64,000 nt of DNA from Aeoliella straminimaris (lineage in GTDB: Bacteria; Planctomycetota; Planctomycetia; Pirellulales; Lacipirellulaceae): the NCBI RefSeq assembly GCF_024054565.1, contig NZ_JAMXLR010000024.1, positions 186,001 through 250,000 on the forward strand. The letters are read 5' to 3'. The position numbers were made by a program, and so were the translations under genes. Under the pieces are notes generated by a model. It did no database searches. It worked only from the letters and a program-made list of their open reading frames with translations, and was not told where the DNA came from. This document shows positions 19,290 through 28,826 of this stretch, piece by piece; position 1 is the first letter of the stretch; every line of letters begins with the position of its first letter.

Positions 19290-19560
19290 CCCGCCTTCAC
19301 CCGCGGTTGGCCCCGACGACTTACTGATCCATCCACCACTGGCCTGTCCACGGCCTCCACGACCCCCCGCTCGCCGGGTGCGCGCAGCTTCACGCATTTC
19401 AATTGGATCACACCCCCACGCGATTTCAACAGCGAAGTTCTTACAGCTGGCACTTCGAGGGCAGATCGAAAGTGCCGCTCCGTATCTGGCCGACGCGTTG
19501 CAGATGCCGGGCGGAGTTTGCCGAGGTGATGCGTGCCGCGGAGAGTTGCGGATCTGCAGG
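19290..19560 (-). pseudogene. Possible decayed DUF1580-like gene
   Basis: Read on the minus strand, fragments such as RPASATRRPDTERHF, GGVIQLKCVKL and GVVEAVDR follow in the order seen in DUF1580 proteins of planctomycetes (helix-turn-helix, then a GV.LE.VK.GG strand and a TS.EAV.RF helix). The pieces are separated by mismatched stretches and there is no intact start. This rests on memory of the family pattern and could be chance. Confidence 0.22.
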
Positions 19561-20025
19561 TTGGACCTCTACCTCGACTTGCACAACGGCGGCCGGGTTG
19601 CTGATGCGGAAAAATGCTCGGCAGGTCTCCCCAATCCCCTCCAGTGGTTGGGTGGTTCACCCGCCGCCGCTCCGAATTCTCTTGGAAATACTGCGTGGTG
19701 GTTGTCGCTGGATTCCAGAGGCCCGTGCTGCTTCGTTTCTCGTCAGCAGCAGATTGAGGGGCTGGGTGTACCGCTATCATTTGGACGTCACACTCGTAGT
19801 CCGTCGACGTAAGGGACCGGCGACTTGAATCTGACCTTACATCACCAGCGATCTCGGTCGGTGCATGACATTCCAGGCGGCAACTAGCACCAACGTGCCG
19901 GTCTCAGTTCACCACCCCGCAATTGCTGCACGCGGCTGTTCACGAACGACTCAGGGCGCGTGCTGCAAGATCTGGTACGATTCACTGTCATCCATTCGAC
20001 GCCGTCCATAGGTAGGAGCCGGTAA

Positions 20026-20280
20026 ATGAAGATCACAATCAACGTGGACTGTACCCCTGAAGAGGCCCGGCGGTTCATGGGGCTACCAGACGTGGCACCA
20101 ATGCAAGAAGCCGTGCTCAAGGAACTGCAAGAGCAAATGCTCACCAACGTCAAAGCAATGCAACCTGCCGAAGTGATGAAGTTGGGGATGCCAATGGGCG
20201 TCGAGAAATGGGTGGATCTGCAGAAGCAGTTCTGGACACAGATCATGTCTATTGGCACCCAGAAGGATAGCGACTCTTAG
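20026..20280 (+). CDS. DUF6489-family small protein
   Basis: 84 residues. The opening MKITINVDCTPEEARRFMGLPDV is close to the DUF6489 pattern (MKI.VDIDCTPEEAR.FLGLPDV) known mainly from proteobacteria. It is a soluble, mostly helical protein of unknown function. GGAG lies about nine bases before the ATG. It sits just upstream of an oppositely oriented zinc-ribbon gene in a region that also carries aceK. Confidence 0.8.
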   Translation: MKITINVDCTPEEARRFMGLPDVAPMQEAVLKELQEQMLTNVKAMQPAEVMKLGMPMGVEKWVDLQKQFWTQIMSIGTQKDSDS

Positions 20281-20503
20281 GGCGTGCCGTACCAGCTTAC
20301 AGATTCTCGCCTGGTCGAAGCGGTTTCCTCCCATCCGGCGGTGAGGCCTGAACCTGGCAATAGGGATTCAAGCTCGCGCACGGAGGCGTGATTCACAGCG
20401 CCCCTATCCACGCCAGCAACAGGATACAGGCCCAGGTACCTGCTGTCGGCTGGTCCGGTTGATTCAATCCAAGGCGGGACCTGGCAGGCGCCTCGCGGCT
20501 CGA

Positions 20504-21187
20504 TTAGTAGGACCTGAGGTAGCGGTAGTTCCAAAGGGGATTGCCACAAGCTGCGCAATGTTGGCCCGGCGGCAACAGACGCCCGTTACATTCACGGCAA
20601 TCGTTGATTGCCGCCAACAACTCGCACTGTTCCCTGCGGAGTGCATTGGCGCGATCTTGGTCGCCAAAGGCTAGCACCGTTACAATCCGCGCCGCGCGAG
20701 AGTACAAGCGGAATAGTACCGCTGGTGCTCGTTTGCACTCGGGCAGTGCGTGATACACGAGCGACGCAAACCGCCCCCGGCGTTCGCGCGAGCGCAAGCT
20801 GTGGTAGAGCGGCCTCCGCCGCTCCTGGATATATGCGGCACGTTCGCCAAACCGCAAACGAAAGGCCCATTCCAAGAGCCAATCATTGGGCTGCCTTAAG
20901 CACGACATTCGCATGCCTTCCTCTTCAATCAGAACGCAAGCGTACGCGTCGGCCTCAGTCTGCGCCTTACGCACCTGCCTACGCTCTTGATCGACTGAGA
21001 GCGGTGCCAGCATCGAATCCATGCCGGTCTCCCTCTCCAGATCGACGTGTATTCGCTCGATCAATGCGTCTCCGAGTTGGGCCAGGCCCTGGTCCAGTTG
21101 GTCGACCACCACCTCTGCCTGAATCTCCGGGCAGCGCTGGCTCAACTCCTGGGCTACTTGCTCCCGTCGTTGAATGATGGAGAGCAT
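20504..21187 (-). CDS. Hypothetical protein with C-terminal zinc ribbon
   Basis: 227 residues, family not recognised. The C-terminus has two CxxC knuckles (DCRECNGR and HCAACGN), 12 residues apart, consistent with a zinc ribbon. The rest is charged and helical, with many Arg/Glu and no signal peptide. GAGGA precedes the ATG at 21187. It lies 55 bases downstream of aceK on the same strand and may share its transcript. A partner of the glyoxylate-shunt switch is conceivable but not shown. Confidence 0.6.
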   Translation of the reverse strand: MLSIIQRREQVAQELSQRCPEIQAEVVVDQLDQGLAQLGDALIERIHVDLERETGMDSMLAPLSVDQERRQVRKAQTEADAYACVLIEEEGMRMSCLRQPNDWLLEWAFRLRFGERAAYIQERRRPLYHSLRSRERRGRFASLVYHALPECKRAPAVLFRLYSRAARIVTVLAFGDQDRANALRREQCELLAAINDCRECNGRLLPPGQHCAACGNPLWNYRYLRSY

Positions 21188-21242
21188 GGCAAGTCCTCGC
21201 TAGTTAGAGCAGAATACCTGCTGTCAGCCTTTTCAGGATGTC

Positions 21243-23015
21243 TCAGCCGACTCGGATTGGACGTTGGAGCCGCTTCGACTCTGCATAAGGCGGAATGTGA
21301 AATAGCCTCCCTTCGGCTATTTGATGTTTGATGTGATTCCAAAAGTCAGCTTCGAGCAGGTCTCCGTGGTGCTGGACGAATAGCTCCCTCAGGGGCTGGG
21401 ACAGGCCAAGAAAATGGATGAACTCTTCGGGGAAAATGTCGTTTGGCCCCACGCCGAACCATGGCTCTGCCGCAATCTCGTCGTCGTAGTAGCCAGTGTG
21501 GGGGATTTTGCGGAAGTTACACTCCTCCACCAAGCACACCTCATCGTAGTCGTAGAACACCACCCGCCCGTTGCGAGTCACGCCGAAGTTCTTGGGCAGC
21601 AGGTCGCCCGGAAATAGATTGGTGAGTGCGAGATCCTTGATCGCGCGGCCATAATCAAGCACCGCCGTACGAGCGGCCTGCTCGTCGGCGTGCTGGAGGT
21701 AGACGTTCAGCGGGGTGACGCGCCGCTCTGCAAAGCAGTGCTTGACAATCACTTCCTTCCCTTGCACCATCACGGTGCGGGCCGCACACTGCGTCAACTC
21801 CTCCAAGAGTTGTTCGGTAAAACGGGCTCTTTGGAGCACGAGATACTCATACTCCTGCGCGTCGACTAATCGTCCGGCACGGTCGTGGCGGAATATCAGG
21901 TGGTAACGGTCAATCACTTCTTGCCGGGTTGCCTCCTTCGGATAGTCGAAGTGGTCGCGGATCACCTTGAACACCACCGGGTAGGTCGGCCGCGTGAACA
22001 CAACCATAACCATCCCCCGGTTTCCCTCCGCGATCTGGTACAGGTCGTCGGTGCGGGCCAAATGGCGGAGCGCGTTGCGGTACAGTTCTGTTTTGCCATG
22101 CTTGTTGTAGCCCAGGGAGATATAGATCTCCGCGACCCGTTTGCGCGGGATCAGAGACTGAATGAACTGCACCACGTCGTATGGTCGAAACACTTCAACG
22201 TGAAAGTAGGATCGCGTGAAGCTGAATAGCAGGCTCACGTCGTTTTCCTCCAGCAATACCGCTTCGACGTGCGGTCCGCGGTCGTCGTTCGTGAGGCAGA
22301 GCACCAAGGGAAGCCAGCCATCTTGATATGGCACACGGCCCATCAGGTAGGCGTGCTCGCCGCGGTAAAACAGGGCCTTGGCAACTTGGGTTTCGCATAC
22401 GTTCAGGACAATCCCTCGCTCTTTGAAGTCCTTTGCAACGCGCGACGCGACCAGAGCCGCGCCTTCTCTGATAGCATCCGGAGAGAGGAATAGGTCGGGG
22501 CGATCGGCGAGCATCTTGCCGATCAGATCTTCCGTAGACGCGGCACGGTAACACCGATAGACGTTCTCTTGCGAAGGCGTGGGGGGCTTGGCGAAATCGG
22601 TGTGGACAAACTCGATTTCCGGATCGACCCCCACCGTGCGGAACGCCCTGCGAGTGACCGAATTGTAGAAGGTCTCAGCCAGTTCCCAGTCATCGCGGGG
22701 CTGGATCAGACCCGAATAGACGGCCTTGATGCCGGCCCACGTGATTCGTGATTGGAGTCGATCGCCGAGCCTATCTTGCACATTCTCCAGCACCTGCTGG
22801 AGCGTTTGGTCGCGCAACTCGAGTCGCTGTCTGGCATCCTGGTGAAGCCCCCGCCAGTCGCGGCGGGCGAACCGCTGCGCCGCTTTGCGCGTAATGCCGC
22901 GAAACGTGTCGTGGAATCGCGCAAAGCCATCGCGAATTAGCCGAGCTACCTCGTTGGCGAGCCGGCTGGTAGAGAGCGGGCGGCCGGATACATCTCGTTC
23001 AGAAATGCGTTGCAT
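21243..23015 (-). CDS. aceK: Isocitrate dehydrogenase kinase/phosphatase
   Basis: 590 residues from the ATG at 23015; the frame is open to 23135 but that extension is not family-like. AceK phosphorylates isocitrate dehydrogenase and so diverts isocitrate into the glyoxylate shunt; the same active site removes the phosphate. The ATP-site region reads GNRGMVMVVFTRPTYPVVFKVI, and the catalytic block LFPGDLLPKNFGVT ... RVVFYDYDEVC keeps the Asp and Asn residues. The N-terminal regulatory half (DRLQSRITWAGIKAVYSGLI, FYNSVTRR) is also typical. It is divergent from the malate synthase-isocitrate lyase gene 495 bases away. AceK is known mainly from proteobacteria. Confidence 0.95.
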   Translation of the reverse strand: MQRISERDVSGRPLSTSRLANEVARLIRDGFARFHDTFRGITRKAAQRFARRDWRGLHQDARQRLELRDQTLQQVLENVQDRLGDRLQSRITWAGIKAVYSGLIQPRDDWELAETFYNSVTRRAFRTVGVDPEIEFVHTDFAKPPTPSQENVYRCYRAASTEDLIGKMLADRPDLFLSPDAIREGAALVASRVAKDFKERGIVLNVCETQVAKALFYRGEHAYLMGRVPYQDGWLPLVLCLTNDDRGPHVEAVLLEENDVSLLFSFTRSYFHVEVFRPYDVVQFIQSLIPRKRVAEIYISLGYNKHGKTELYRNALRHLARTDDLYQIAEGNRGMVMVVFTRPTYPVVFKVIRDHFDYPKEATRQEVIDRYHLIFRHDRAGRLVDAQEYEYLVLQRARFTEQLLEELTQCAARTVMVQGKEVIVKHCFAERRVTPLNVYLQHADEQAARTAVLDYGRAIKDLALTNLFPGDLLPKNFGVTRNGRVVFYDYDEVCLVEECNFRKIPHTGYYDDEIAAEPWFGVGPNDIFPEEFIHFLGLSQPLRELFVQHHGDLLEADFWNHIKHQIAEGRLFHIPPYAESKRLQRPIRVG

Positions 23016-23510
23016 GGGGGCTTGCTCGCTTCGATTGTAGTGTACTCGCTGAACTGGCCTCGCACTCAACTTCAAAGCTGCGACAAGTAGTCCTGAAAGA
23101 CTGGTCTCGCCATGGAATAACGTGGGTGTGCGCACTCACCCGTCGAGACGGACGCCTGGCACGACAAGGGCTCATCGTTCGCATCCTTCTGGCGGCTTAT
23201 CGACAAACCGACCGCATATTTGATGCCGCTGAATACGCTCGTCACGGGAACAAGGTTGCTCTGCCCCGCAATCGCATCAGACAGCGTGGTAGCAAACCGG
23301 GGCGCGGCGTGACCGCGTCACCGACCGTGGTCTATTCTCAAAAAGCCAGTTCTTCCCGCTGTGCAAATACGCACAGGCGAGGAGCGATGTTCGCACGAGG
23401 GATCCGCAGCAAGTCGCTACTAACCGGAACGGATGGCATGGCATCTGATTTGCTCCTTACCCTACTTTTGTGTTGCTCCTTCGTTCGCTTCTCTTTTTGG
23501 AGATGGATCA
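23016..23510. other. Divergent control region between aceK and the glyoxylate-shunt fusion gene
   Basis: 495 bases without a supportable gene. It holds the inverted repeat CTGTGC-N6-GCACAG (23359-23376) and a second TGTGCGCAC string near 23130, which could be operators. No clear sigma-70 promoter was identified. Confidence 0.5.
23359..23376. promoter_or_regulatory. Candidate operator upstream of the MS-ICL gene
   Basis: Perfect inverted repeat CTGTGC, six bases, GCACAG. It lies about 135 bases before the ATG at 23511. A related TGTGCGCAC palindromic string near 23130 lies on the aceK side. The binding protein is not known. Confidence 0.3.
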
Positions 23511-26500
23511 ATGACTCCTTCCACCGAACGCTCCGTGGCACCGCAAGCTCCCACAACCAGTTCCCAGGGACTGTTGATTCATGATGATCTGCAATCCAGT
23601 TATTCCGATGTCTACACCCCCCTGGTTCTGTCGGCACTGACGGCTATGGCCAGATTCAATGGCGACCAAAAGCAGTTGATGGCCGCGCGCATCGAGCGTC
23701 GTTTGCGCCGCTTTCGCGAGCAAGAGTGCATTCGCTTTTTAGACGCCGACTCCTTCATTCCTCGCACAGAGATCAAGGTACAACAGGCGCGGGAAGGTAA
23801 CTTTGTGGGATCGGAGATTCCTGCCGACCTCCAGCGGCAATGGATTCAGGGCACCGGGCCCGCTGCCAAACCGAACGCACCGATCGAATCCAGCATTCGA
23901 AACGTCGCCTACGCCTTGCTTTCCGGCGCTGATGGTTGGATGTTCGATGGCGAGGACGCCCTCGGGCAAATCGGCAGCATGTCATTAGATAATCAGCGCA
24001 ACCTGAAACTTGCCATCCACAGGGACGATGTCTTCATGGGGGTGGCACGCCGGGTGGCTGACGATATGAACGCCTGGTCTCGGAAGTTCCTCGGCCACGA
24101 CATCATCCAGGACTGGCAGGCACAACTGGACTTCACGACGAAAATCTTCCGCGCCCGCGGTCTTCATCTTGACGATCGGCACATTCGTGACCAACAGGGG
24201 AGGCCTTTCTCCGCGTCCATTGTCGACCTGACGCTGTACGTGGCGAACAACTATCAACAACTACAACGAGACGGATCGTCCATTGTCCTCTATCTCCCGA
24301 AGATTCAAACGGCCGAGGAAGCAGCTCTGTGGAACGAGATGTTGCTCGCGCTGGAAGATCACCTCGATCTCGCCCCGGGGACGATCAAAGTCTACGTGCT
24401 TGTCGAACAACTAGAGGCCACTTTCCAGTTGATGGAAATCCGCGCTGCCCTGGGCGAGCATTTTGTTGGCTACAACACCGGCCGGTGGGACTACATTAAC
24501 AGTGTCGCCGATGCACTTGCCTGGAAGAAGGATTTCATTAATCCCAACATCGACGCGATCACCATGACCTACGGGTATATGCGCGCCTACGAGGACCGTG
24601 TGCGCCGCGCGGTCAACACGCCAGACATCAAGGGCCGTTGTGCGCTTTGGCAAGGAGGAATGGAACCAAATATCCCCGTAGGCTCCCCGGAAGGCGTGGC
24701 CAATAGTATGGCGAAAGCCGTCGCTGGGGCAGAGCGAGAACAGCGGGAAGGAGCCAGCGGCAAGTGGGTGGCCCACTGGAAGATGGTGCATATCGTCCGA
24801 CCCGTTTGGGAAAAGGCGGGGCAGGACAATCAACTGGGGCGTGACCTTCCCCGACTAACTTACACCCAGGCGGATGCAGACGGCCTAATGCAATTAGAGG
24901 ATGCGCCCCGCACGATTCGGGGCGCGCGAGACCTGCTGAGTGTCGGCCTGCAATATGGGAATGCCTTTGGTCAGGGATTCCAGGCCGCGGCGCTCAAACC
25001 GGCTGACTTCTTTGGCAACGACGACGTGCTCTACCTGATGGAAGACGCGGCCACGGGCGAGATCCGACTCAGCATCCTCTGGGAATGGGTCCACAAGGGC
25101 GCCAAGTTGACCGAGGACGACGCGACCACGGGAGCCAACGCGGGCGATGTTTTTTCGATGGAGACATTTCGACGCCTGCTCGCGGAAGAGTACGACAAAC
25201 TGCTCCAGGCCAGTGATAAAGACGTGCATACGAATTCCAAGTCAACGACCCTGCCGATCGCGCGAGAGATTGTCGATGCCTATGTGCGTCATGAGACGAA
25301 GGTGCCCTGGTACATCGATCTGTTGAACGTCAATCTGAACAATCACGATCTGCAAACGGCTCGAGATAGGATTCACCGGTATCTGCGCCGATTCAATCGG
25401 GACGGGACGCGTATCACAGAGAATCTGGATACCGCTGACAGCGCCAAGACCGACGAAGTGGAGTTGTTCGATCATGAGGTGCGTGAAATCAAGCAGTGGA
25501 TGGAAAGCCCGCGATTCAAACAGACTACTCGTCTGTATGGGCCGCGGCAGGTCGCTGAACAGCGAGGTACGATCTGCCAAGACTACGCTATCGCCAGGCA
25601 GGCAGCCGAAGGCATGTACGCGCGTCTCCGTCAACTGTATCGCGAGAGGCAAGCGATAACGACCTTTGGACCCTATTCTCCCGGGCAAGCCGTGGTGATG
25701 AAGCGGGCCGGTATCGAAGGCATCTACCTTGGCGGGTGGGCCACGTCGGCCAAGGGATCCATCGAAGAAGATCCGGGCGCCGACCTGGCCAGCTATCCAC
25801 TGAGCCAGGTGCCCGACGAAGCTGCCCCCATCGTCCGAGCCCTGTTGACTGCCGACAAGAATCAGCAGTTTGCCAGGTCGCGGATGACTGATGATCAACG
25901 AGCTCTTGCACCCAAATGCGATTACCGGCCGTTCATTATCGCCGATGCGGATACCGGACACGGAGGCGATGCTCACGTGCGGAACCTCGTCCGCCGCTTT
26001 GTCGAAGTGGGCGTCCCCGGTTATCACATCGAGGACCAGAAGCCGGGGTGTAAAAAGTGTGGACATCAAGGGGGCAAAGTGCTGGTGCCGGTGGATGAGC
26101 AGATAAAGCGACTCAACGCCGCTCGCTTCCAGCTGGACGTCATGGGGGTCCCCGGTATCATCGTCGCGCGGACCGATGCCGAAGCAGCGACGCTGCTGGA
26201 CGGAAGAGGCGACGAACGCGATCAGCCGTTTATCTTGGGCGCAACGAATACTGACGTGCCCAAGTGGCGGTCGGCATACCTCGCCATCCTTAAGCAACTT
26301 TATGAAGTTGGTGACGTGGAGGTCTACGGGCACCTGCTGTACCAGATCTCGGACCGAGATTACGAAGTGGCGAATGCTTGGCTGCAGCGGATGGGTATCT
26401 TCCACCTGATCACGGCGCTGCTCGAGGCTCACAGGGAAGATCGGGTGCTCCCGATCGATGCGATCCTCAGCGACGTATCCAACAAGTTTGTAGAACTTTG

Positions 26501-27734
26501 GGAATTGCAGGCAGGTCTCAAGACGTTCGGAAAAGCTGTGGCCGACGCGATGGCCTTCCATATCGACGAAGGGCAAAACTTCGACATTACTGTGGACGAG
26601 TGGCTGGCTTGGTCGAGCACCGTTGGTCACCGCGAAGCCCGCGACAGGAGTCGACGTATGGGATTGAACGTCGTGTGGGACTGCGAACTAGGACGCACTC
26701 CCGAGGGCTTCTATCCCGTCTTGGGGGGCATCGGGTACGCCATCGCCAAATCGCTGGCGGTAGCGCCGTTTGCCGATGTGATTTGGATGGAAACCAAAAC
26801 GGCTAACTTGGACGATGCCAAGCAATTCGCCGACGCGATCCATGCGGTGTACCCCGATCAGATGCTGGCTTATAATCTCTCGCCATCGTTTAACTGGGAC
26901 ACGACCGGCATGACCGATGACCAGATGCGAACCTTCCCGCAAGAACTGGGAAAACTCGGCTTCGTGTTCAATTTCATCACCTACGGTGGACATCAAGTCG
27001 ACGGCATGGCCGCAGAGGAGTTTGCGACCGCGCTAAAGCAAGACGGAATGCTATCGCTGGCTCGCTTGCAAAGAAAGCTACGACTGGTCGAGTCTCCCTA
27101 CAAGACACCGCAAACACTGGTGGGCGGCCCTCGTCTCGATGGTGCCCTGATGGCATGCTCGGGTCGCACTGCGACCACCGCTGCGATGGGCAAGGGTTCG
27201 ACCCAAGTGCAACACCTTGTTCAAACAGAGGTCCCCGTACGGCTGTTGGATGAATGGCTCGAACTGTGGCGAGAAAACTATGATGCCTTCGGCCCGCTAT
27301 ACGCCGAACTGCGGCCGCATGCGGCTGGCTCGGAACTTCTGGCGCTAAACGTACTCGATGAGTTTGCGGTCAAGAAAGCTGGGATTATCTTCGCTCCGAT
27401 CAAGGACCGAACCGGAAACGACATCCTCTCCTTCCGCTACCAGGAAACCTACGATAACGAGTTCCGCCGAAAGCGCCTAATGACTTTGATGCACTTGTTC
27501 TTAATTCACCGGTACAAGGCGGTGTCGGTCCACTACGTGAGCCCGAATGATGACAACGAAAGGCAAACGGTTCGCATGCAATCGCTGGGCATCTTCGACG
27601 ACGTAAGTACTGAAGTCGGACACATTATTGTCGCCGCAGTAAATGCAGATCGTATTGCAGCGTTATTGAATCCGGATCGCGTCGAGTTGGCAAAATTGAT
27701 CGGAAAGGGCCGCGCTGAGTTAGCCACTCACTAG
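23511..27734 (+). CDS. Fused malate synthase-isocitrate lyase (bifunctional glyoxylate-shunt protein)
   Basis: 1407 residues from the ATG at 23511, with GGAG about ten bases upstream. Residues about 1-590 are malate synthase of the A type: [23 protein letters not shown] (324-331) and [17 protein letters not shown] (510-526), which includes the catalytic-Asp region. From about 615 to the end is isocitrate lyase of the long AceA2 type: [11 protein letters not shown], the active-site KKCGH at 848-852 (Cys850), [12 protein letters not shown] and [12 protein letters not shown] see no stop or frameshift between the halves. The single chain would turn isocitrate into succinate and glyoxylate and condense glyoxylate with acetyl-CoA to malate. 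The nematode fusion has the reverse order. aceK is the divergent neighbour. Confidence 0.95.
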   Translation: MTPSTERSVAPQAPTTSSQGLLIHDDLQSSYSDVYTPLVLSALTAMARFNGDQKQLMAARIERRLRRFREQECIRFLDADSFIPRTEIKVQQAREGNFVGSEIPADLQRQWIQGTGPAAKPNAPIESSIRNVAYALLSGADGWMFDGEDALGQIGSMSLDNQRNLKLAIHRDDVFMGVARRVADDMNAWSRKFLGHDIIQDWQAQLDFTTKIFRARGLHLDDRHIRDQQGRPFSASIVDLTLYVANNYQQLQRDGSSIVLYLPKIQTAEEAALWNEMLLALEDHLDLAPGTIKVYVLVEQLEATFQLMEIRAALGEHFVGYNTGRWDYINSVADALAWKKDFINPNIDAITMTYGYMRAYEDRVRRAVNTPDIKGRCALWQGGMEPNIPVGSPEGVANSMAKAVAGAEREQREGASGKWVAHWKMVHIVRPVWEKAGQDNQLGRDLPRLTYTQADADGLMQLEDAPRTIRGARDLLSVGLQYGNAFGQGFQAAALKPADFFGNDDVLYLMEDAATGEIRLSILWEWVHKGAKLTEDDATTGANAGDVFSMETFRRLLAEEYDKLLQASDKDVHTNSKSTTLPIAREIVDAYVRHETKVPWYIDLLNVNLNNHDLQTARDRIHRYLRRFNRDGTRITENLDTADSAKTDEVELFDHEVREIKQWMESPRFKQTTRLYGPRQVAEQRGTICQDYAIARQAAEGMYARLRQLYRERQAITTFGPYSPGQAVVMKRAGIEGIYLGGWATSAKGSIEEDPGADLASYPLSQVPDEAAPIVRALLTADKNQQFARSRMTDDQRALAPKCDYRPFIIADADTGHGGDAHVRNLVRRFVEVGVPGYHIEDQKPGCKKCGHQGGKVLVPVDEQIKRLNAARFQLDVMGVPGIIVARTDAEAATLLDGRGDERDQPFILGATNTDVPKWRSAYLAILKQLYEVGDVEVYGHLLYQISDRDYEVANAWLQRMGIFHLITALLEAHREDRVLPIDAILSDVSNKFVELWELQAGLKTFGKAVADAMAFHIDEGQNFDITVDEWLAWSSTVGHREARDRSRRMGLNVVWDCELGRTPEGFYPVLGGIGYAIAKSLAVAPFADVIWMETKTANLDDAKQFADAIHAVYPDQMLAYNLSPSFNWDTTGMTDDQMRTFPQELGKLGFVFNFITYGGHQVDGMAAEEFATALKQDGMLSLARLQRKLRLVESPYKTPQTLVGGPRLDGALMACSGRTATTAAMGKGSTQVQHLVQTEVPVRLLDEWLELWRENYDAFGPLYAELRPHAAGSELLALNVLDEFAVKKAGIIFAPIKDRTGNDILSFRYQETYDNEFRRKRLMTLMHLFLIHRYKAVSVHYVSPNDDNERQTVRMQSLGIFDDVSTEVGHIIVAAVNADRIAALLNPDRVELAKLIGKGRAELATH

Positions 27735-28104
27735 CGCGGCCTGCTCCCGGCGGAGGGATAGACTGCCTGGCATCGCGCCCGATCGCCGATGCCAGATCCA
27801 CTGAGTAAGGTCGATGATGGCGACCTCTACGCATAGGTCAGGCCTCACCAGAGGCACAACGAGCCCCCATTCGAGGTGCTCCCGCTCCCCGCGGTGCAGC
27901 TTCGCTTCAGCGAGATAGAGTCCCCGTAGCCGCCGCTGTCTGAACTCGACCGACCCAGGCATCGGCGGTTAATCTGCCGGTGGAGATGCTCTCCTCTCCA
28001 GCAACTCCCCATCCGCCCAGCGCCGGCAGACGTTATACTTCTCTCACCACGAAAGTGTGCTGGGTTGCCAATCATGTTTCTCGTTTGGTTCAGGAACCTT
28101 ATCC
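27735..28104. other. Intergenic region after the MS-ICL gene
   Basis: 370 bases. Apart from the hairpin at 27767-27795 and a TATACT at 28034-28039 that may be a -10 element for the next gene, I see nothing to annotate. Open frames here are short and motif-free. Confidence 0.5.
27767..27795 (+). terminator. Hairpin 33 bases after the MS-ICL stop codon
   Basis: CTGGCATCG (27767-27775) pairs perfectly with CGATGCCAG (27787-27795) around 11 bases. There is no following T tract. Position and stem length suggest a transcript-end structure. Confidence 0.42.
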
Positions 28105-28581
28105 ATGGCAAGTGAGCTTGATTTCCTGCAAGAACGTATCCGTCGCTGGACGCTGTTTCTCGGTGTGCTGCAGATCTTCGTCGGCTGCTCGATCGGGTTC
28201 ATCCCGCCCACGGCCGTCGGCTGGTTTCGTGGCATTGTCATGGCTCATATCGAGTTCACCGCCAACGGGGTGCTGATGGTGGTCTTCGGGCTGTTGGTGC
28301 GGGAGTTGGCACTCGGCCGGGTGGGGCTGTGGGCCTGGTTTGTACTGCTGCAAGTCGGCACCTGGACCAACGGCACGGCGGGCGTCATCGCTGGCTTTGC
28401 CGGCGCTTCTTCGCCGCTGATGCCGACGATCAGTGAAAAATTCCCCCCGCCGAACGGCACGCAGAACCCGTTCGTTTCCGCCTCGCTGCAAGTGTGCGGT
28501 GTCACCATGATGCTGGCCCTGGCGCTCACGCTCTATGGCCTGGCACGTCGCAAGACGGCAAGTGCCGAACGCCGCGAATGA
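28105..28581 (+). CDS. Four-helix membrane protein resembling hydroxylaminobenzene mutase (HabA)
   Basis: 158 residues from the ATG at 28105; the frame is open to 28057 but those residues are not membrane-like. Four hydrophobic helices are visible: LFLGVLQIFVGCSIGFIPP, IVMAHIEFTANGVLMVVFGLL, WAWFVLLQVGTWTNGTAGVIAG and LQVCGVTMMLALALTLYGL. The order AH.E...NG...GL followed by TW.NG..GVIAG resembles HabA-type proteins (AHLEG.MNG...GL, then YANW...L.GA.WG). That assignment is from memory of the pattern and is tentative. It precedes the ECF sigma gene on the same strand. Confidence 0.6.
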   Translation: MASELDFLQERIRRWTLFLGVLQIFVGCSIGFIPPTAVGWFRGIVMAHIEFTANGVLMVVFGLLVRELALGRVGLWAWFVLLQVGTWTNGTAGVIAGFAGASSPLMPTISEKFPPPNGTQNPFVSASLQVCGVTMMLALALTLYGLARRKTASAERRE

Positions 28582-28742
28582 TGTCCGGCAACGAGTAATT
28601 AGCGGCTGGGCTGGTCCGCGGCCGTCGGTTACGCCGAACTCCATGAGCCATAATGCTCCCCTCCCGGGGTGGATCTCCGCCCGCCGCGGAGTAGTACGGC
28701 AAGACTGCAAGCCACTCGGCACAAAAAAAATCGCCTCAACTT

Positions 28743-28768
28743 TGTCACAGTCCCTCCCGGACGGTGTC
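28743..28768 (+). promoter_or_regulatory. Candidate ECF-sigma promoter of the sigma gene
   Basis: TGTCACA (28743-28749), 15 bases, then TGTC (28765-28768), 59 bases before the ATG at 28827. The same element with the same spacing lies before the SDR gene. It resembles the TGTCACA/CGTC promoter class reported for ECF41 sigma factors. Confidence 0.5.
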
Positions 28769-28826
28769 CAAGCAGTTGGCGAGGCCTGCCTTCGCGTAGA
28801 ATGACCTGATCCAATGCCCCACGGGG

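Larger units (their letters stand above)
18822..20025. other. 1.2-kb stretch with no supportable gene
   Basis: The part at about 19080-19290 is unusually rich in C runs and contains GGCCCAAAACTC and GAGTTTTGGT strings also found near 56.8 kb. About 19290-19560 on the minus strand hints at a decayed DUF1580-like (helix-turn-helix) coding sequence. The long open frames 18997-19812 (+) and 19184-19780 (-) overlap, have low-complexity Pro/Ser/Arg composition and show no motifs. Confidence 0.55.

Noticed and set aside
18997-19812. 271-codon plus-strand frame in the 1.2-kb gap
   Set aside because: Low-complexity Pro/Ser/Arg composition, no ribosome site, overlaps another motif-free frame.
25242-26630. 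462-codon open frame opposite the isocitrate lyase half
   Set aside because: Antisense shadow of a gene with clear catalytic motifs.
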